This document shows, piece by piece, positions 48,582 to 60,855 of a stretch of 64,000 bases of DNA (the stretch's first letter is position 1; every line of letters begins with the position of its first letter). The translations under genes and the position numbers were made by a program. The notes under the pieces are model-generated. The model did not search any database and had not been told where the DNA came from. It saw only the letters and a list, made by a program, of their open reading frames with translations. Source of the DNA: Megalobrama amblycephala (Eukaryota > Chordata > Actinopteri > Cypriniformes > Xenocyprididae); assembly GCF_018812025.1 (NCBI RefSeq), contig NC_063049.1:21237409-21301408 (forward strand), in the 5' to 3' direction.

Positions 48582-48726
48582 CTGGCAAGTCACAACCCAG
48601 TATCTCCAGTCTCATTCCAATGCCGGCGGGCGACCACCTCTCCGGATACACCCGTATAAACTGGGCCACGATCTCATCGAAGCGACGGATCTCTGGGGTG
48701 TCGTAGTGTGTGTTGCCCTCAAAAAT
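48582..48726 (-). CDS. nrp2: nrp2 exon: end of F5/8C b2 domain
   Basis: This 145-nt exon finishes b2. It reads IFEGNTHYDTPEIRRFDEIV, then AQFIRVYPERWSPAGIGMRL, then EILGCDLP. The YPERWSPAGIGMRLE block and LGCD ending are hallmarks of the neuropilin b2 domain. The acceptor is CTCCTCCAG and the donor is GTAAGA; phases are 0 in and 1 out, the same size and phases as the exon that ends b1, which fits an ancient duplication of the b domains. A tandemly duplicated block of intron lies directly downstream of its donor site (see the duplication entries). Confidence 0.95.
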
Positions 48727-49418
48727 CTGGAGGAGCAGAATCACAAAAGCACTTTAGCACAGCTGTGTGATTGAGAGAGGAAAGCTAGTGGATATTCTCT
48801 GTATTTCTGAGTCTCTGACGCAGCTCTGCAGCCCAGGTTTTAATTAACACAACTGTGGATGATTTCACTGGAATGTTATCAAAGCTTGCAGCATAATTGA
48901 ATTCTGCTCTCAGAGTGGGAGATTGGGAATCTAGAAGTGAAATGCTGAGTCGCTGAGATGAGCAGGAAAGAATGAAATAAGTCTGTTAATAATCTGATTC
49001 TGGTGAACTGTTCATTACTGTAGCCTTTTCAGCGACCCACGATATTTAAATTTGCACGATTAACTAATTAACCTAATTCAACTCCAGTCGTATTCTTCAC
49101 TTCAGTCCTCTGATAGAAAAAGAAGGGCAAGCAGGGTTTTTACTGGTCCAAGGAAGTCTAACTGACTTAACCAGCTCTGGACTAAAATGGACTACCAAGT
49201 CAAACCCAGGTTCACGCAGCTGATCAACCATCTAGACCAGTGTTCCTCAAATGGTTGAGTCTGATCAGGTTTTGATCTAAACTCTGTAGGACAGTGGCCC
49301 TGATTTGAGCAATCCTGATCTAGAACCATCCTGAACCAAACTGGACCAGCTAGAAACTATGTACAATTAATTATCACCCTTTAAACTGATTTCTCAACTG
49401 ATTATTAGACCACAGTAT

Positions 49419-49886
49419 GGGGCCATTCACACAGAACGCGTCTTTGCGTCTAAAAACGCGACACAGCGCTCAGGAGTGGTTTTAAAAAAAGCGCAGCATA
49501 GAACGCGAGAGTCTCGAGACGCGCCTTTGAGAAGTGATGCAATAACGACAATAACGGAAATAATAGAAATAGGCAAACTGCAGAATTTACAAATAAGATA
49601 ATAATGAGCGCCTCCTCCGCCATGTTGCCATTATATAAAACAGTTGTCATGCCAACTCGTAACACTTGCTCCGCCTCCAAGTTCTTCTGATTGGTCCACT
49701 GTTTTGGAACTGACATTGATGAGCGGCGCTGCGTGTAAAAGTTGAAATTCTTTTAACTTGACCCGGCATCTTAAATACGCTGCGCTCGTGTGAGGCACTG
49801 CAAAAGACGCGAGACGCGAGCGTAACGGTCATGCACGTCCGTCAAGCGCATTGGAATAGAAAAACGCGTTCTGTGTGAACGGCCCC
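49419..49886. mobile_element. 468-bp MITE with GGGGCC(A/G)TTCACACAGAACGCG ends
   Basis: GGGGCCATTCACACAGAACG at the left is mirrored by CGTTCTGTGTGAACGGCCCC at the right. TAT lies directly outside both ends, a possible 3-bp target duplication. The interior is rich in CGCG and has no transposase. It lies between the two b2 exons. Confidence 0.75.
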
Positions 49887-49959
49887 TATGGAAGCAGATT
49901 TAGATAGATAGATAGATAGAAAGAAAGAAAGAAAAGAAAGAACCTTGTTTACTTCTCAC

Positions 49960-50309
49960 CTTTGGGAAATTGGTCTTGGAGTCGATGATGTAGCTCCAGT
50001 CTTTTCCATTCAAGCTATGGGACAGTTTATACTTCCTCACGAAGGCTCGGTTCTCTGCACTGGTACTGCCATCAACCCCGCGGGCCCCTTGCGTGATGAT
50101 ACCCCGTACGGTTTTGGGGACTCCCAGGTCTACCTGCAGCCATTCTTCGCCAGCCACGGGTTGTGCGGGACTGGGGAACCACCCTGAGCGGCTGGCCACC
50201 AGCCGGGCGGCACCTGTTGCCCCGTGGATGTCCCTCATAGAGGAGGCTGAGATCTGAGAGTCTGGCAGGAGGCCAGAGAGCATTCCCTGCATCTCGGAGC
50301 ATGGAGCGT
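49960..50309 (-). CDS. nrp2: nrp2 exon: first two thirds of F5/8C b2 domain
   Basis: This 350-nt exon encodes most of the second F5/8C domain. It opens with APCSEMQGMLSGLLPDSQIS, then SASSMRD, AARLVASRSGWFPSP, GEEWLQVDLG, a TVRGIITQGARG stretch, the AFVRKYKLSHSLNGKDWSYI segment, and ends NFPK. The cysteine at the start pairs, by family rule, with the one at the end of the next exon. It enters in phase 1 from the b1 exon, after a CCATTCAG acceptor, and leaves in phase 0 before GTGAGA. The b2 domain supports VEGF/heparin binding and cell adhesion in this family. Percent identity to other species was not computed. Confidence 0.95.
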
Positions 50310-52014
50310 CTGAATGGAGGATGGACAAGCAGATGAGTTATGGTGAAGCAAAGGGGAATTGACATTTTAAGGCTGGAGAGATCAATGTTTCATGTTGTTA
50401 TGTCATGAGAGAGGCCTTAGGAATAAATAATAAATATACAGAGCATATGTGGGTGCGTTTTATTTTTTTATTTGTACATACCCCCCGGAGTGGGTGTTTG
50501 TGTGTAGGATTTATTACAAGAAGAATTTCGTGTTCCAGTTTTGTTCGGTTCACCTCTACAGAGTTAAAAGCAAACCCACTCAGCCCAAAACAGCCATTCT
50601 CTGGCTCATACGCCACAAATACAAAAGCTCCCAGAAATAAATGATTGATTTTGGCCTATGGCTTAAACACCGAACAAAAGAACAGGAAAACAGGCTGGGG
50701 CATCTGGTTCAAGCCCATTCTAACAATCTCAGTTGAATTACACCCAAAGGTACACCCACACTCCGACAGAAAGAGCAGTAAAACACAGATCGAGGCTAGA
50801 GGCACGAACATGATCGATGGCTTCATGGCCATCTTTATAGGCTCGGCACTGCCGGATATCCCGCGGGCCGAGCATCACTCTTTCGTGGGAAAGACAGGAA
50901 GGGCAGCGACACGCCTCACTGAGAGCAGCTTGTTTTGGGCTGGATGCCCGAGGGACAACGGCCCCCACGGGACTGCAGCAGGTCTAATATGGAGGCCAGT
51001 GGCATGTCCGTACGTCGTTTGTGTCAGTGTTGAAAAAGACCCTGTCTCTAAAAGCACATTTGTCCTGCTCAGTGTCGACGAAAATAGGAGCGAATCACTG
51101 TTTAATAGCGTAATGATGGAGTGTGATGTCTCTGATAACATCAGTGCAAAAGCAGCTCACCTCTTTCTTCTGCTGCAGGACATGCTAACAGAATTAGGTG
51201 ACTGCTATCTCCCCATCTCCATAAATAGCCAAACTCAATCAGGACCCTAAAGAGCTCTGATAAATACACATCTGAGTTCACTTGACAGGGACACAGTGGG
51301 TGTCTGGAACAATATTTGTCACGTGCAGTATCTCTGGGCCTGCTGTGTACTAAAGTTTACGAGACAGAGATCGACCGATCGATCTATCAATCTATCTATA
51401 GTGAGGGAAAGACTTAGAATCTAATTAAAAACAATGGAGAAATATAAAAAAATATATTTTAAATACAGCCTGCACTCTAAAAAGTAACTCAGGAGACCTG
51501 TTACCACAACTTAAATAAATGCATGGCTGCAAGTTAAAAATTCTAATTTACTGTTTTAATTAAACCTTTTAAGTTGCGAACATGATTTTGTAGAGTTCTG
51601 TTGACATGATAATGTTGACCATTACATTAACTTAACATCGTCTGTAACTTAAACTCAGATTTCTGCGTTAATTGCCCTTTTTTTAAAATTAGGTTGTCGT
51701 AACTTATTGAAATCGTCTTGATAACTTCGGAAATTCAGTGAATTTCTAGTTCCCAGCATGCTTTGGACAGAACTGGATAAGGAGAATAAATGTTGAAATT
51801 CAGTGTAGTGATATTAAGTTTATAGCAAAATCAACTTTCTTCTAAATGTTTAGACAATCCAACATTCAAAGTTTGTCTTTTTCTAGCTATTTTATTGGGA
51901 CTTTTAGGACAATCTAAAAGGTAACAACCACAAATCAGTTCCCTTAAGGACTAGTCAAACATTTTAGATTGTTTTCAGAATTGGAGAAAGTTGTGTAGTG
52001 TGAGTTTTACTGAC
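50310..52014. other. nrp2 intron between b1 and b2 exons
   Basis: No exon or clear repeat was found. A 201-codon plus-strand frame (50,645-51,250) is antisense to the gene, has low complexity-free but unfamiliar sequence and no domain, so it is probably a chance frame. Confidence 0.55.
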
Positions 52015-52159
52015 CCGTGATTTGACAGCCGTAAAGTTCGAAGCGTAAAGCGATTCCATTCTTCCATGTCTGAGGTCGGATGCGGACAAACCGAGCTAAG
52101 ACGGGCTGAGGGATCCGGTTCAGGACCACCTCTGAGGGGTCTGCGTTCGCATGGAAAAC
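52015..52159 (-). CDS. nrp2: nrp2 exon: end of F5/8C b1 domain
   Basis: This 145-nt exon is the first one visible in the window. It encodes the C-terminal part of the first coagulation factor V/VIII type-C domain, starting VFHANADPSEVVLNRIP and containing RFVRIRPQTWKNGIALRFE, then the closing LYGC. The RFVRIRPQTW block and terminal cysteine are conserved in neuropilin b domains; b1 is the VEGF and semaphorin C-end-rule binding domain. The exon begins in phase 0 after a CTTAG acceptor and ends in phase 1 before a GTCAGT donor, which is a weaker donor than usual. Joining to the next exon gives QIT-D-APC, as in other neuropilins. The upstream half of b1 lies outside the window. Confidence 0.93.
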
Positions 52160-53499
52160 CTAAGGAGACAGAGAGAGAGAGAAAAGAGAGAGATTTACAA
52201 CTATTCAGGAGGTGGTTTGGCTGAGGCCACTCATTCAAAACAAACTAACCTCACAAACAAGCACAAACTCTTGCGCAGTAAGAGCTTCTTTACTGGGGTC
52301 AAGTGAGATTGTGACCTTAATCGTTGTCAAAATACACACACCACTGTGTACACACATAGACGCCAATGTTAGCATCGTAAATTCAAACATGAAATGCTGT
52401 TTCCTCCGGAATGAGTTAAAGCTCACAGACATGGGTGAGATAGTGTGAGAGTGTTTGAAAATCAGTTATCACTCTATATGGGCTTGAATGTTGTCACATA
52501 AAGACATGAAACCAAGCGCAACCACATGTTTTTGGGTGTCGTCATTGTTTACATCGGTATGTCAGATGGATGATTAGTATTTCAGCAAGCAGTTCCCAGG
52601 GTATCATAGAAATATGCCATGCGCTTCAGTCACTGCATCTTGGGATGTTGAGGATGGACAAGATGACAAGCTCTGATAGCAAATCTCCATCTCTCCTTCT
52701 TCCTCAGAGACGTTAGCCTCTGTCAGGGTCTTTGTCTCCAGAGAGAGGAAGTAGGAAAGAGAAGAAGGACTAGAAGAGGGCGAGTCCTGCTCCACTGCAC
52801 ACACAGAAACAAAGCCTGGACCCTAAGGACCTGACCCATCTCAGGATCCAATGACATCCGGGCCAGCTGGCCTGGGTCAGGTCCGTCCTAGGCTGGCTTG
52901 TGCAGAGATTGTATAGGAAGAGATTAAAGGCGGGTTAGAAAAATGAGAAGAAAAAAACCTTCTGACCTTTGGTAAATCGCCCCAATATATCATAAAATAA
53001 AAGAAGAAAACTATGAACTGAGGACCTGTGGTCATTAATCATTGTGCATATGTTTAGTTAAAAGCAGAGGAGACCTGGGGTAATCGTTCAGTTTTTTTTT
53101 TTTTACATATTTCATCATAACTCACAGATTACTACAAATCTACCTGCCATCTTTTGGTATATGAAACATTTATATGTGGCAATATGTATAAAACTATTTA
53201 GATAGATAGATAGATAGATAGACTTTTTCCATTTTAAATTGAAATGGAAACTGAACAGAGCAAAGGAGGTGGGGCAGAAACAGAAAAAGACAAGTGAAAC
53301 CTTGGGAAAAAGTGTGTGTGAGGAGAGTGGGAGATGCTTTAGGAGAACAAGGAAGTGTGTAAAGCTGTTGTCAGTACAGATGCAGACATGCATCGCAGCA
53401 ATCTGCTTTTGTTTAATGACCTCATGATGGAGTGTGTGACCTTGCCCCTTCACTGCCTCTGAAGTTTTTCAACACAGCACAGTATGTGAGAGCCAAGTG

Positions 53500-53593
<94 letters not shown>

Positions 53594-54250
53594 CGACTGG
53601 GGGCAAGCAGTGTGTAATATATCACCTCTTTAGTGTGTGGGAGAGTTCTATTTCTCACGATTCACTGACATAACCTAACACACACCCAGCACTTCTGAAA
53701 AAACCAAACGCAGCTAGATCAAGAAGCCTGTGAAATATTCCAAAGTCGTACTTATGACAGTGTTATTTTAGTATTATTCATATACTATTATATATAGTGT
53801 TATTTATATAGTATTTTATTATTTATTATTACAGTTTTACATTTTTATCTTTCATTTTAGTTTAAGTTTTAATCATTTAGTTATAGGTTTTTATAGTTTT
53901 TATTAGTTTTATATTTTTATATTTATAATTCAACTTAAACTTTATTTCAGTTAGCAGACAAAGCAACATTTCCAATTTTCATTTGTTTAAGATGTTCATC
54001 TAATATTTACATTTTATTTTATTTCTGCTTCATTTCAACTAACAAAAATGATTTTTTAATAGTTTAGTTAACAAAAACAACATTGGCTCGTGGTTGTTAG
54101 GAACATCCAAGGAAGAGGACCTTTAACATACAGGCTATTACTTTTCTAACCACTCGGACTTACAGTTTTCACCTGGCGGATGATAGACAAAAAGGCCATA
54201 GCCCATAGACTTGCACTGCAGGAAGGACCTGAGCCATATCTTTTGACTTA
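52160..54250. other. nrp2 intron upstream of the last b1 exon, first part
   Basis: No splice-bounded exon of nrp2 was found in this stretch. It holds a GA-rich tract beside the acceptor and a TG microsatellite. The preceding b1 exon must lie beyond the window, so the intron exceeds 11.8 kb. Confidence 0.6.
53501..53592. repeat. (TG)46 microsatellite
   Basis: Uninterrupted run of 46 TG units, long enough to be variable between individuals. Confidence 0.97.
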
Positions 54251-54972
54251 AGCCTCGTTCAGACTGTCAGTCCAAATCCGATTTTTGTGCATATCCGATT
54301 GAAATCCGATCACATTCAGCAAGTCTGAACGGCCAAAAACCACATGAAATGTGATTTTTACAAATCCGTTTCGAGCTACATTCATATGTGGTTTGGAATC
54401 CTATTCAAATCGCATTTCTGGACATCCGTTTCAGTCTGACTGCTCTGATCGGATTTCACGTGGTTTGTGTGACTTTCTCACGCAATGTAAACGTCAGATG
54501 TTGTTATGGGAAACATGCTAAAAATCGCTGCAGAAACACAAGGCTGTGTTGTTGCAAAGTGCCGGACGAGCAGAAATTAGCTCGTCAATAGGCTATAACT
54601 TAGACATGCTTTGAGACCAGGGGAGACAACAGCACGCATACCAGCCTCCTATGTTTCTGTTGCCTCATTATAATACAGTATTCCAGCGCCAGCGGCTACA
54701 CATTGTCATAATGTAAATAAGACAACATCTGTATTGCAAATGCAAACCCCTCCATGTTGAGGTTGTTGTTGTTGTTGTTTTTGGCGTATATCTACGAACA
54801 CAACATCATTGCCATAGAAACCAATGCAGATATTCCGGAAAACGAAAAAGCGCCATAGACACACAAATCGGATTTAAACACTTGCGATACACAGTGTGGA
54901 CATTAACATTAACATCAGATTCCAATTGGATACACAAATAATCGGATTGGGACTGACAGTCTGAACGAGGCT
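54251..54972. mobile_element. 722-bp MITE with 3-bp TTA duplication
   Basis: AGCCTCGTTCAGACTGTCAG at the left is mirrored by CTGACAGTCTGAACGAGGCT at the right. TTA flanks both ends (54,248-54,250 and 54,973-54,975), as in PIF/Harbinger-type elements. The ends repeat AAATCCGAT words. No transposase. Confidence 0.8.
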
Positions 54973-54975
54973 TTA

Positions 54976-57123
54976 GTAACAACCTAGCACCCACTCCGAA
55001 CCCCCTAGTAACCACATAGTACTAAAACCACTAAGAACTCTTTATCAAATGCTTAGCAACCACCCACAACATCACAACTATAATAATAATTATTTAAAAA
55101 TGTTTGTATTTAATGTTGCCCCTGACTGGACGGCTCCCATTCCTGGCTTCTGATTAGCCAACCTGTTTAATCCAATCCAGCAGGAAACTGGAAGCTGTGA
55201 GACTCTCATAACTGACAAACAGATGTATATCACATGGGATTTGGGACAGAAGGAATACTGGTCCTTATGGATAAAGTTCCAAGCACAAAGAAGAGAGTAT
55301 TAACCATGAAGATGCCAAAATGATCAAAAAGCAGAAGAAACTAAAAGGCATAACAGGATTGAGCAGTCCAATTACTGCAAGGACGTTAGGGAGCAGGCTG
55401 AGATGAAGCTGAAGAACGGTGATTTCCCACTGGTCCTCTAAGACAGAGGAAAAGGGGAAGCGAGAGGAATGACACAAATGACATAAAGTCTCGAATTCTG
55501 ACAGCAGCAGTCAATCTATAATGGAGGCGGAGTCCAATACTGCTTCTAGCCAAACATATATTAGCAATATGAAACTATACCTTAGTTGTTTCCTACGCTT
55601 TTTCCCACACACGTGCGCACCTGCTAATGTTTTCTTTGCATCCCTGAGCTACAATGGCCTCTGACTGGTGTTGTGTTGACAGACATACAGGTTCTGGTAA
55701 TGACAGACTCCCACACACCGAAACAGGAGAACTGCTGTCAACCCTGCTGTCACGGGCCATCTACTGATACAAGGCCACCCTCGCACCCGTTCCCTCCTTT
55801 TTTTTTTTTTTTTGCCCTCGCACTGTCTTTTTTTTCTTCCGTTGTTTCTCTCTCACTATGCAGTCTAGGCGTAATCTTTGATTGATGCACTCTCTGTGTG
55901 TGCATGCATGCCTGTAGCCAGAGACATAATAAATGGACACAGCCGTCATCGGAAGGTTTATGCTAAATTACTTTCATGAATCATGCATTTGCGTACGTTA
56001 CTTATATCACGTTCCCTCCAGCACGGCTGCTAGTGTTTCCCAGCATGCAGTCTGAGGGGAGTATCAGGTATGTGTTGTCTGTCTCAGGTGATGATGTTTT
56101 GTATGTGAGTGGGGGTCTGAGTATATTTGGTGTTAGATACAAGCAGACTTCAAGCAGACAGTTTTTCTGGGGTATTTAAACATATAAAATGTGTTCAACA
56201 AAGCTAAATGTGCTCATATTGGCAGATGAAAGCATTATCAAATTAGCCAAATTATAAACAATATTAAAAACTGAGACACTAAGGGTCTGGAAAAAGGTAA
56301 AACCCGCAGCGTTTCACTAAACGTCCTAGAAAATCCTTGACTGCCGCTTCTGTTGATGCCCGAGTTGGAGTAGTTTTGATGATGGAGAAAATCGTCTCAG
56401 GTTACAGATGTAACCCTGGTTCCCTGAGTAGGGAACGAGACGCTGCGTGGTAACGCATTGGGAACCTTCTGCGTTACCACGCAGCGTCGATAGTTCCCAC
56501 GAAAGGGAACCTAAGTAGTGATGGCCAAGTTGATTTCTTTTTTTTTGGTTGGATATGTGAGGAAATTAATTATTGCATTGATGCTTTCAGAAAATCTTTC
56601 CGTTGGAAAAGTCAGTCTTTTTTAAAAAGAGGAAAACTACATATATCATGTACGATCAAGCAAAGCTGTAGTGAAGAATAAACCAAAGAGAACGTGTTAC
56701 GCTTGTGGTCTGAAGTATAAAGATGGATCTGAAACTGATCACAGAAGAACAACCAGCAAAGCATGTTGAGCTCTAACATCTACAAGAGGGTTGGGGTGGA
56801 GGTAGAGAGCATTCCTCCCTCTTTCCGTTCTGTGTGAAAGTGAGCACTCATTTCATTCTCTCCCTCACTTAGTCTCTCTTATGTTCTGACTCTGTGCCCA
56901 CATGTGAAAAATGACTGACATGAGTAAAGTGTTTCTTCCTGAATGTTATATGCCTGAGTACTGACCTGATGTCAGCTGGATATGGCAGATTTTGTTCTGA
57001 TGTAAGAAACATTGATACAAATTCAAAGATTTCCAGAAATATATTCCAGAAAATACGTAGCTGTATGTTATCTTACTTTACTACATTTTCACACATATTT
57101 TTTTGCCCTGTCTGTTTATACTC
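54976..57123. other. nrp2 intron, no exon recognised
   Basis: Mostly unique sequence with no recognisable coding exon. It contains a strong hairpin at 56,439-56,488 within a known-looking repeat. Confidence 0.5.
56439..56488. repeat. perfect 19-bp stem hairpin
   Basis: GACGCTGCGTGGTAACGCA (56,439-56,457) is exactly mirrored at 56,470-56,488 with a 12-nt loop. The surrounding GGTTACAGATGTAACCCTGG and GTTCCCTGAGTAGGGAACGA are further small palindromes and belong to a repeat common in cyprinids. Confidence 0.8.
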
Positions 57124-57131
57124 ACTTAAGA

Positions 57132-58141
57132 CATTGGTTCCCAAACTGGAGTACGCGTACTGGAGGTTTCCCCTGGGGGTACGTGAGGTGACAAAAGGGG
57201 GTACGTGAACAAAATGCAGAATTATTCATTTAATTCTACCTTAAAATAATATTAAAATCGAGCATGTATTTCTAAATGCCAAAAATGTCGTAAATACAGA
57301 ACATTTAATCAAATTACCTCATCATTTGCAGTCAAAAACGACTGCATCCACAGAAGCAGCATCCATATGATAGATTGCGTGCAGAGTCTGCTGCCTTAAA
57401 TCACGCTAAATTACTACCGTTCTCGACAATGCACCTTTGTAAAAGTGGGGATTTAGCACTTATTCGCACAAAGAACAAATATAGACACAGATAGTGGACT
57501 GATATCGATTTAAGACTCAAACTTTCTTCGATACAAAAACATAGGCCTACCTTGTGTGAGTTCTTGTATTTAATATTGATAACGAGCAAGAATGCAATTG
57601 TTCCCAAATATCCACATGACTGCAAACGTGACATTATTATACAACAGGTCAAAAAATAAAACGTACATTTTAAACACAGTAGTAGCCTATTTACTGTATT
57701 TTGCAATGAAATAATAGTTTTAACGAAAACCACAGCAGAACTACAACACGTCTGTGTTTCAAAAACAATTCTGCGGCTTTGAACGAATCGTGAGAGTCAA
57801 TGATTCAATGATTCATTCACAGCCACTTGCTTCGTTACTGAATGAATGACTCGATGACTCACTCATAAAAACAGAGACTTGCTGCCACCTAATGGCGGTT
57901 TTAGTTTAATATTTAAAAGTTTTACTTAGTTTTACCATCATTGCATATTTCTCTATTGAACATTTTTTATTTAAAACATTATTTATTTTATAAAATGTAA
58001 AAAAAAATGCACTGGAAAATCAATTTAGGGGGCAAATATTGTCCCTTAATGGAAAAGGTGTGACTGCAGACGAAATGGAAGAGAGAAGGATGGTAATCCC
58101 TTCAGGGGGTACTCCAAGCAAAAAAAGTTTGGGAACCACTG
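57132..58141. mobile_element. 1,010-bp hAT-like element, non-autonomous
   Basis: It starts CATTGGTTCCCAAACTGGAG and ends AAAGTTTGGGAACCACTG. ACTTAAGA occurs on both sides (57,124-57,131 and 58,142-58,149), an exact 8-bp hAT target duplication. Inside the ends are GGGGGTACGTGA-type words. No intact transposase was found. Confidence 0.88.
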
Positions 58142-58336
58142 ACTTAAGATATACCAACTGTTTTTATATTCGAACATTCACAGTAAAAACTGGTCTGCCC
58201 TGCTCTATTAGTATATCAAGCAATTAAACTAGTGCTGTCAATTGAGTAAAAAATATTTAATAACACTGAAATTAATTGTGATTAATCACACCTAACATTA
58301 AAGATTTAATATATTTTTATATCATAATAATTTCAC

Positions 58337-58628
58337 GGTAACACTTTACAATAAGGTTCATTAGTTAATGTATTAACTAACATGAACTAAGCATTAGTAA
58401 TACATTTGTTACTGTATTTACTAATCTTCGTTAACATTAGTTAATGAAAATACAGTTGTTCATTGTTTGTTCATGTTAGTTTATAGTGCATTAACTAATG
58501 TTAAAGCGATTTTAATAATGTATTAGTAAATGTTGAAATTAACATTAACAATGATAATAAATGCTGAAGTGCAGTTCATTATTAGTTCATATGTAGTTAA
58601 CTAATGAACCTTATTGTAAAGTGTTACC
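58337..58628. mobile_element. 292-bp MITE with GGTAACACTTTA ends
   Basis: GGTAACACTTTACAATAAGG then TTCATTAGTTAA at the left is mirrored at the right. TTTCAC lies outside both ends (58,331-58,336 and 58,629-58,634), a likely target duplication. The interior is almost entirely palindromic TTAACTAATG-type sequence. Confidence 0.8.
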
Positions 58629-60855
58629 TTTCACATTCAAATTGATGTAGAAACAACATAAAAACAGTATATTTTAAATGTTTAAAAATTGAGAAATTGA
58701 GTAAAGTTATCAGTCTTCACTGCATAATTTATAAAGTAAATACAGATTAATTTTTATTAAAGCTACAAAAGTTATACAGTTAAGAGCAGTGAGTGATTTT
58801 AATTTACTTTTGTGTTTTGATTAACATTAATAAAAGTCTGTAGCAAGTTTATTAGGCTGCTGTCACTTTAAGACCTGCCGCACATGATGCGGATTTGCAT
58901 GGTTATTGTAATACTGTAGGACATGAATATGCAAAGGACTTCTAATATGATCATACCACACTTAAAATAAGCATCTGAATATATATATAAAATAATATTT
59001 TCATTCACACTCTTATAGTTCACTTGAACATCAAGTCGAACATCAAGTCTGACACGAAACAATGACAATAAAGTCATTAAAGCAAGTCATGCCATGATCT
59101 CATATGTGTTTTACCTGTTTACACAAAAGGATTGTGCCACATATCTGTGGAAAAACAGGCATCTGTTGACAGGGTAAATGGCCGTATTGCTGCTGGTCTG
59201 TCTAGACACACACATAGACGGATCAATGAGGGCGGATGTAGATTAACTGTTATATGAATTATTGAAAAATTACGTCTGACAGTCCAGGAGTAGTTATATT
59301 GAACGAACTCCTTAGAAATTCATCAGCGCAGGAAAATGTGTATATTGTGCGGGAATATTCATGAGGTGAAATGGGTCCTCAGTGGGGGCCAACAGGGCAG
59401 GTTCCCAGTGAGGAGTTCCTAAAAATTAGTTTGAATTATTCAAATGTCTGGCACAAGGGCGGCCTACTGAAATAATAAATACCCCCAAAGTGAACCCTCT
59501 TTGAGGTTGGAGTGTGAGGACTCACACACACACCTCCTGCGAGACGTTGTCACTGTTAATATAATACAGAAAGAGAAGAGAGAATTTATGGTCGCATAAA
59601 AGTGGACACGATCTCCCACAATGCCTGACTGCTCAGGCTGAGTTACAGAAAGCCACACGACCGCACTGGGGTCGCTGGAGAAGAAAGAGGTGTTGCGTTC
59701 CCCGCCCTGTCCATCTTTCCCTGTGTCTGTCTTTTTGTCTTTCGTTCCCTCCATCTCTCGCTGCTTTGCATTGGCTCGCTGCCACACTTTTTTTTTTCTC
59801 TCAGACTGATGGGGCCGCTGGGAAATGTGGTCAGCGTTCACAGCTCTGCTCGAGTCATTACTCTCTCTCTCTCTCTGCCCTTCTCCTGCTCTCTCCCACA
59901 CCTCCACGGCCAAGATGAAGATGTTGACAGAGCAGCCGGGCTCCAGTTGGCTGCAGGCCAGTGCAGGCTCAGCCTCAGAGGAGGAGAAACACAGAGAGAG
60001 ACTCACAGAAATAGTCCTGTGACAAATTATTTTATAAGTACAAATATTCCATGTAGTCTCTTGATTAATATGAGATCAGAAAAACTGCATGTAGAATAAT
60101 TATACAAGAATTAGAGAGTTTAAAAGAGCTTTAGATGAGGTATAGCTTAGTATGTCATATTTTGTCAATATGGTGTCATTCAGTTTGGCTCCGGGCCCCT
60201 GACAGCCCTTGGCTGTAAACTCTACTGTCATAGATGCTTTTGACTGATAGTCTGCTGGTGGCACAGCAATGAGGGGCTCAGATACCTGAGGCCAAATTTG
60301 GTGTGTTGGTGCCTCTCACTGATTGCCATATGACATATGAGTGCAGCTGTTTATTGTCTAGAAAGGCTTGTGATGTGTCATGAATTTTAAATGCTGGTGA
60401 TATCTTTGACGAATACTAAGTATGAATCAAAAACATCGAGAGTGTGATTTAACATGTTGTAAATATAAACATTAAAACACTCTCTCCAAAAAGCTCCTTT
60501 AGTGTGGAATCTCATCTTCTGGATTACAATGGCTGATAGAGTAAATCATGTTCAGAGGGAAAAAGTGTAGAATGATGATTTGGTTCCTGCTTTCCTCTTA
60601 ATTCCCAGTCTGTATGTGAGATTGAGTTGGAGAGATTGGAATGTGGAAGCCCTCCCTCTTCGCTTTACCTTCCCACTGTGTCTCAGTAGAAAAACACTGG
60701 AAATTTCTGTTACAACACTTTCTTCTATCCTGGTTTCATGCACACAAACAACTATAAGTAAAGAAGCCCTTTTCTTTCGATCTGCTCTAGAAGTGAGTCC
60801 TAAAACCAGGAAATAAGCATTCTTGCACTTATGGTTCCATCGTCTCAAAGTCAAT
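58629..60855. other. nrp2 intron, no exon recognised
   Basis: No exon, clear repeat end or RNA gene was found. A 180-codon minus-strand frame (59,464-60,006) is in the gene's orientation but shows no neuropilin or other known motif. Confidence 0.5.

Larger units (their letters stand above)
20640..52159 (-). other. nrp2: neuropilin-2 gene, 3' half (partial locus)
   Basis: This is the span of the recognisable neuropilin-2 gene. Neuropilin-2 is a single-pass membrane co-receptor for class 3 semaphorins and VEGFs, acting with plexins and VEGF receptors in axon guidance and vascular or lymphatic growth. Eight shared exons and two alternative terminal exons are listed separately below; their intron phases run 0-1-0-1-1-1-0-1-1 and agree throughout. 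The domain order b1 (end), b2, linker, MAM, transmembrane, tail matches the family. Exons for the signal peptide, the two CUB domains and the start of b1 are not in the window. Teleosts keep two nrp2 paralogues, and I cannot tell which one this is. Confidence 0.93.

Noticed and set aside
50645..51250. 201-codon plus-strand frame
   Set aside because: It is antisense to nrp2 inside an intron, with no recognisable domain, promoter or splice context. Chance open frames of this size occur in vertebrate DNA.
51975..52238. 87-codon minus-strand frame over the b1-end exon
   Set aside because: It is a shadow frame. The real frame, VFHANADP...ELYGCQIT, is bounded by splice sites and matches the b1 domain.
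59464..60006. 180-codon minus-strand frame inside the long nrp2 intron
   Set aside because: It lacks neuropilin b1 or CUB motifs such as the cysteine pattern and is low-complexity in charged residues. It does not fit as the missing upstream exon.
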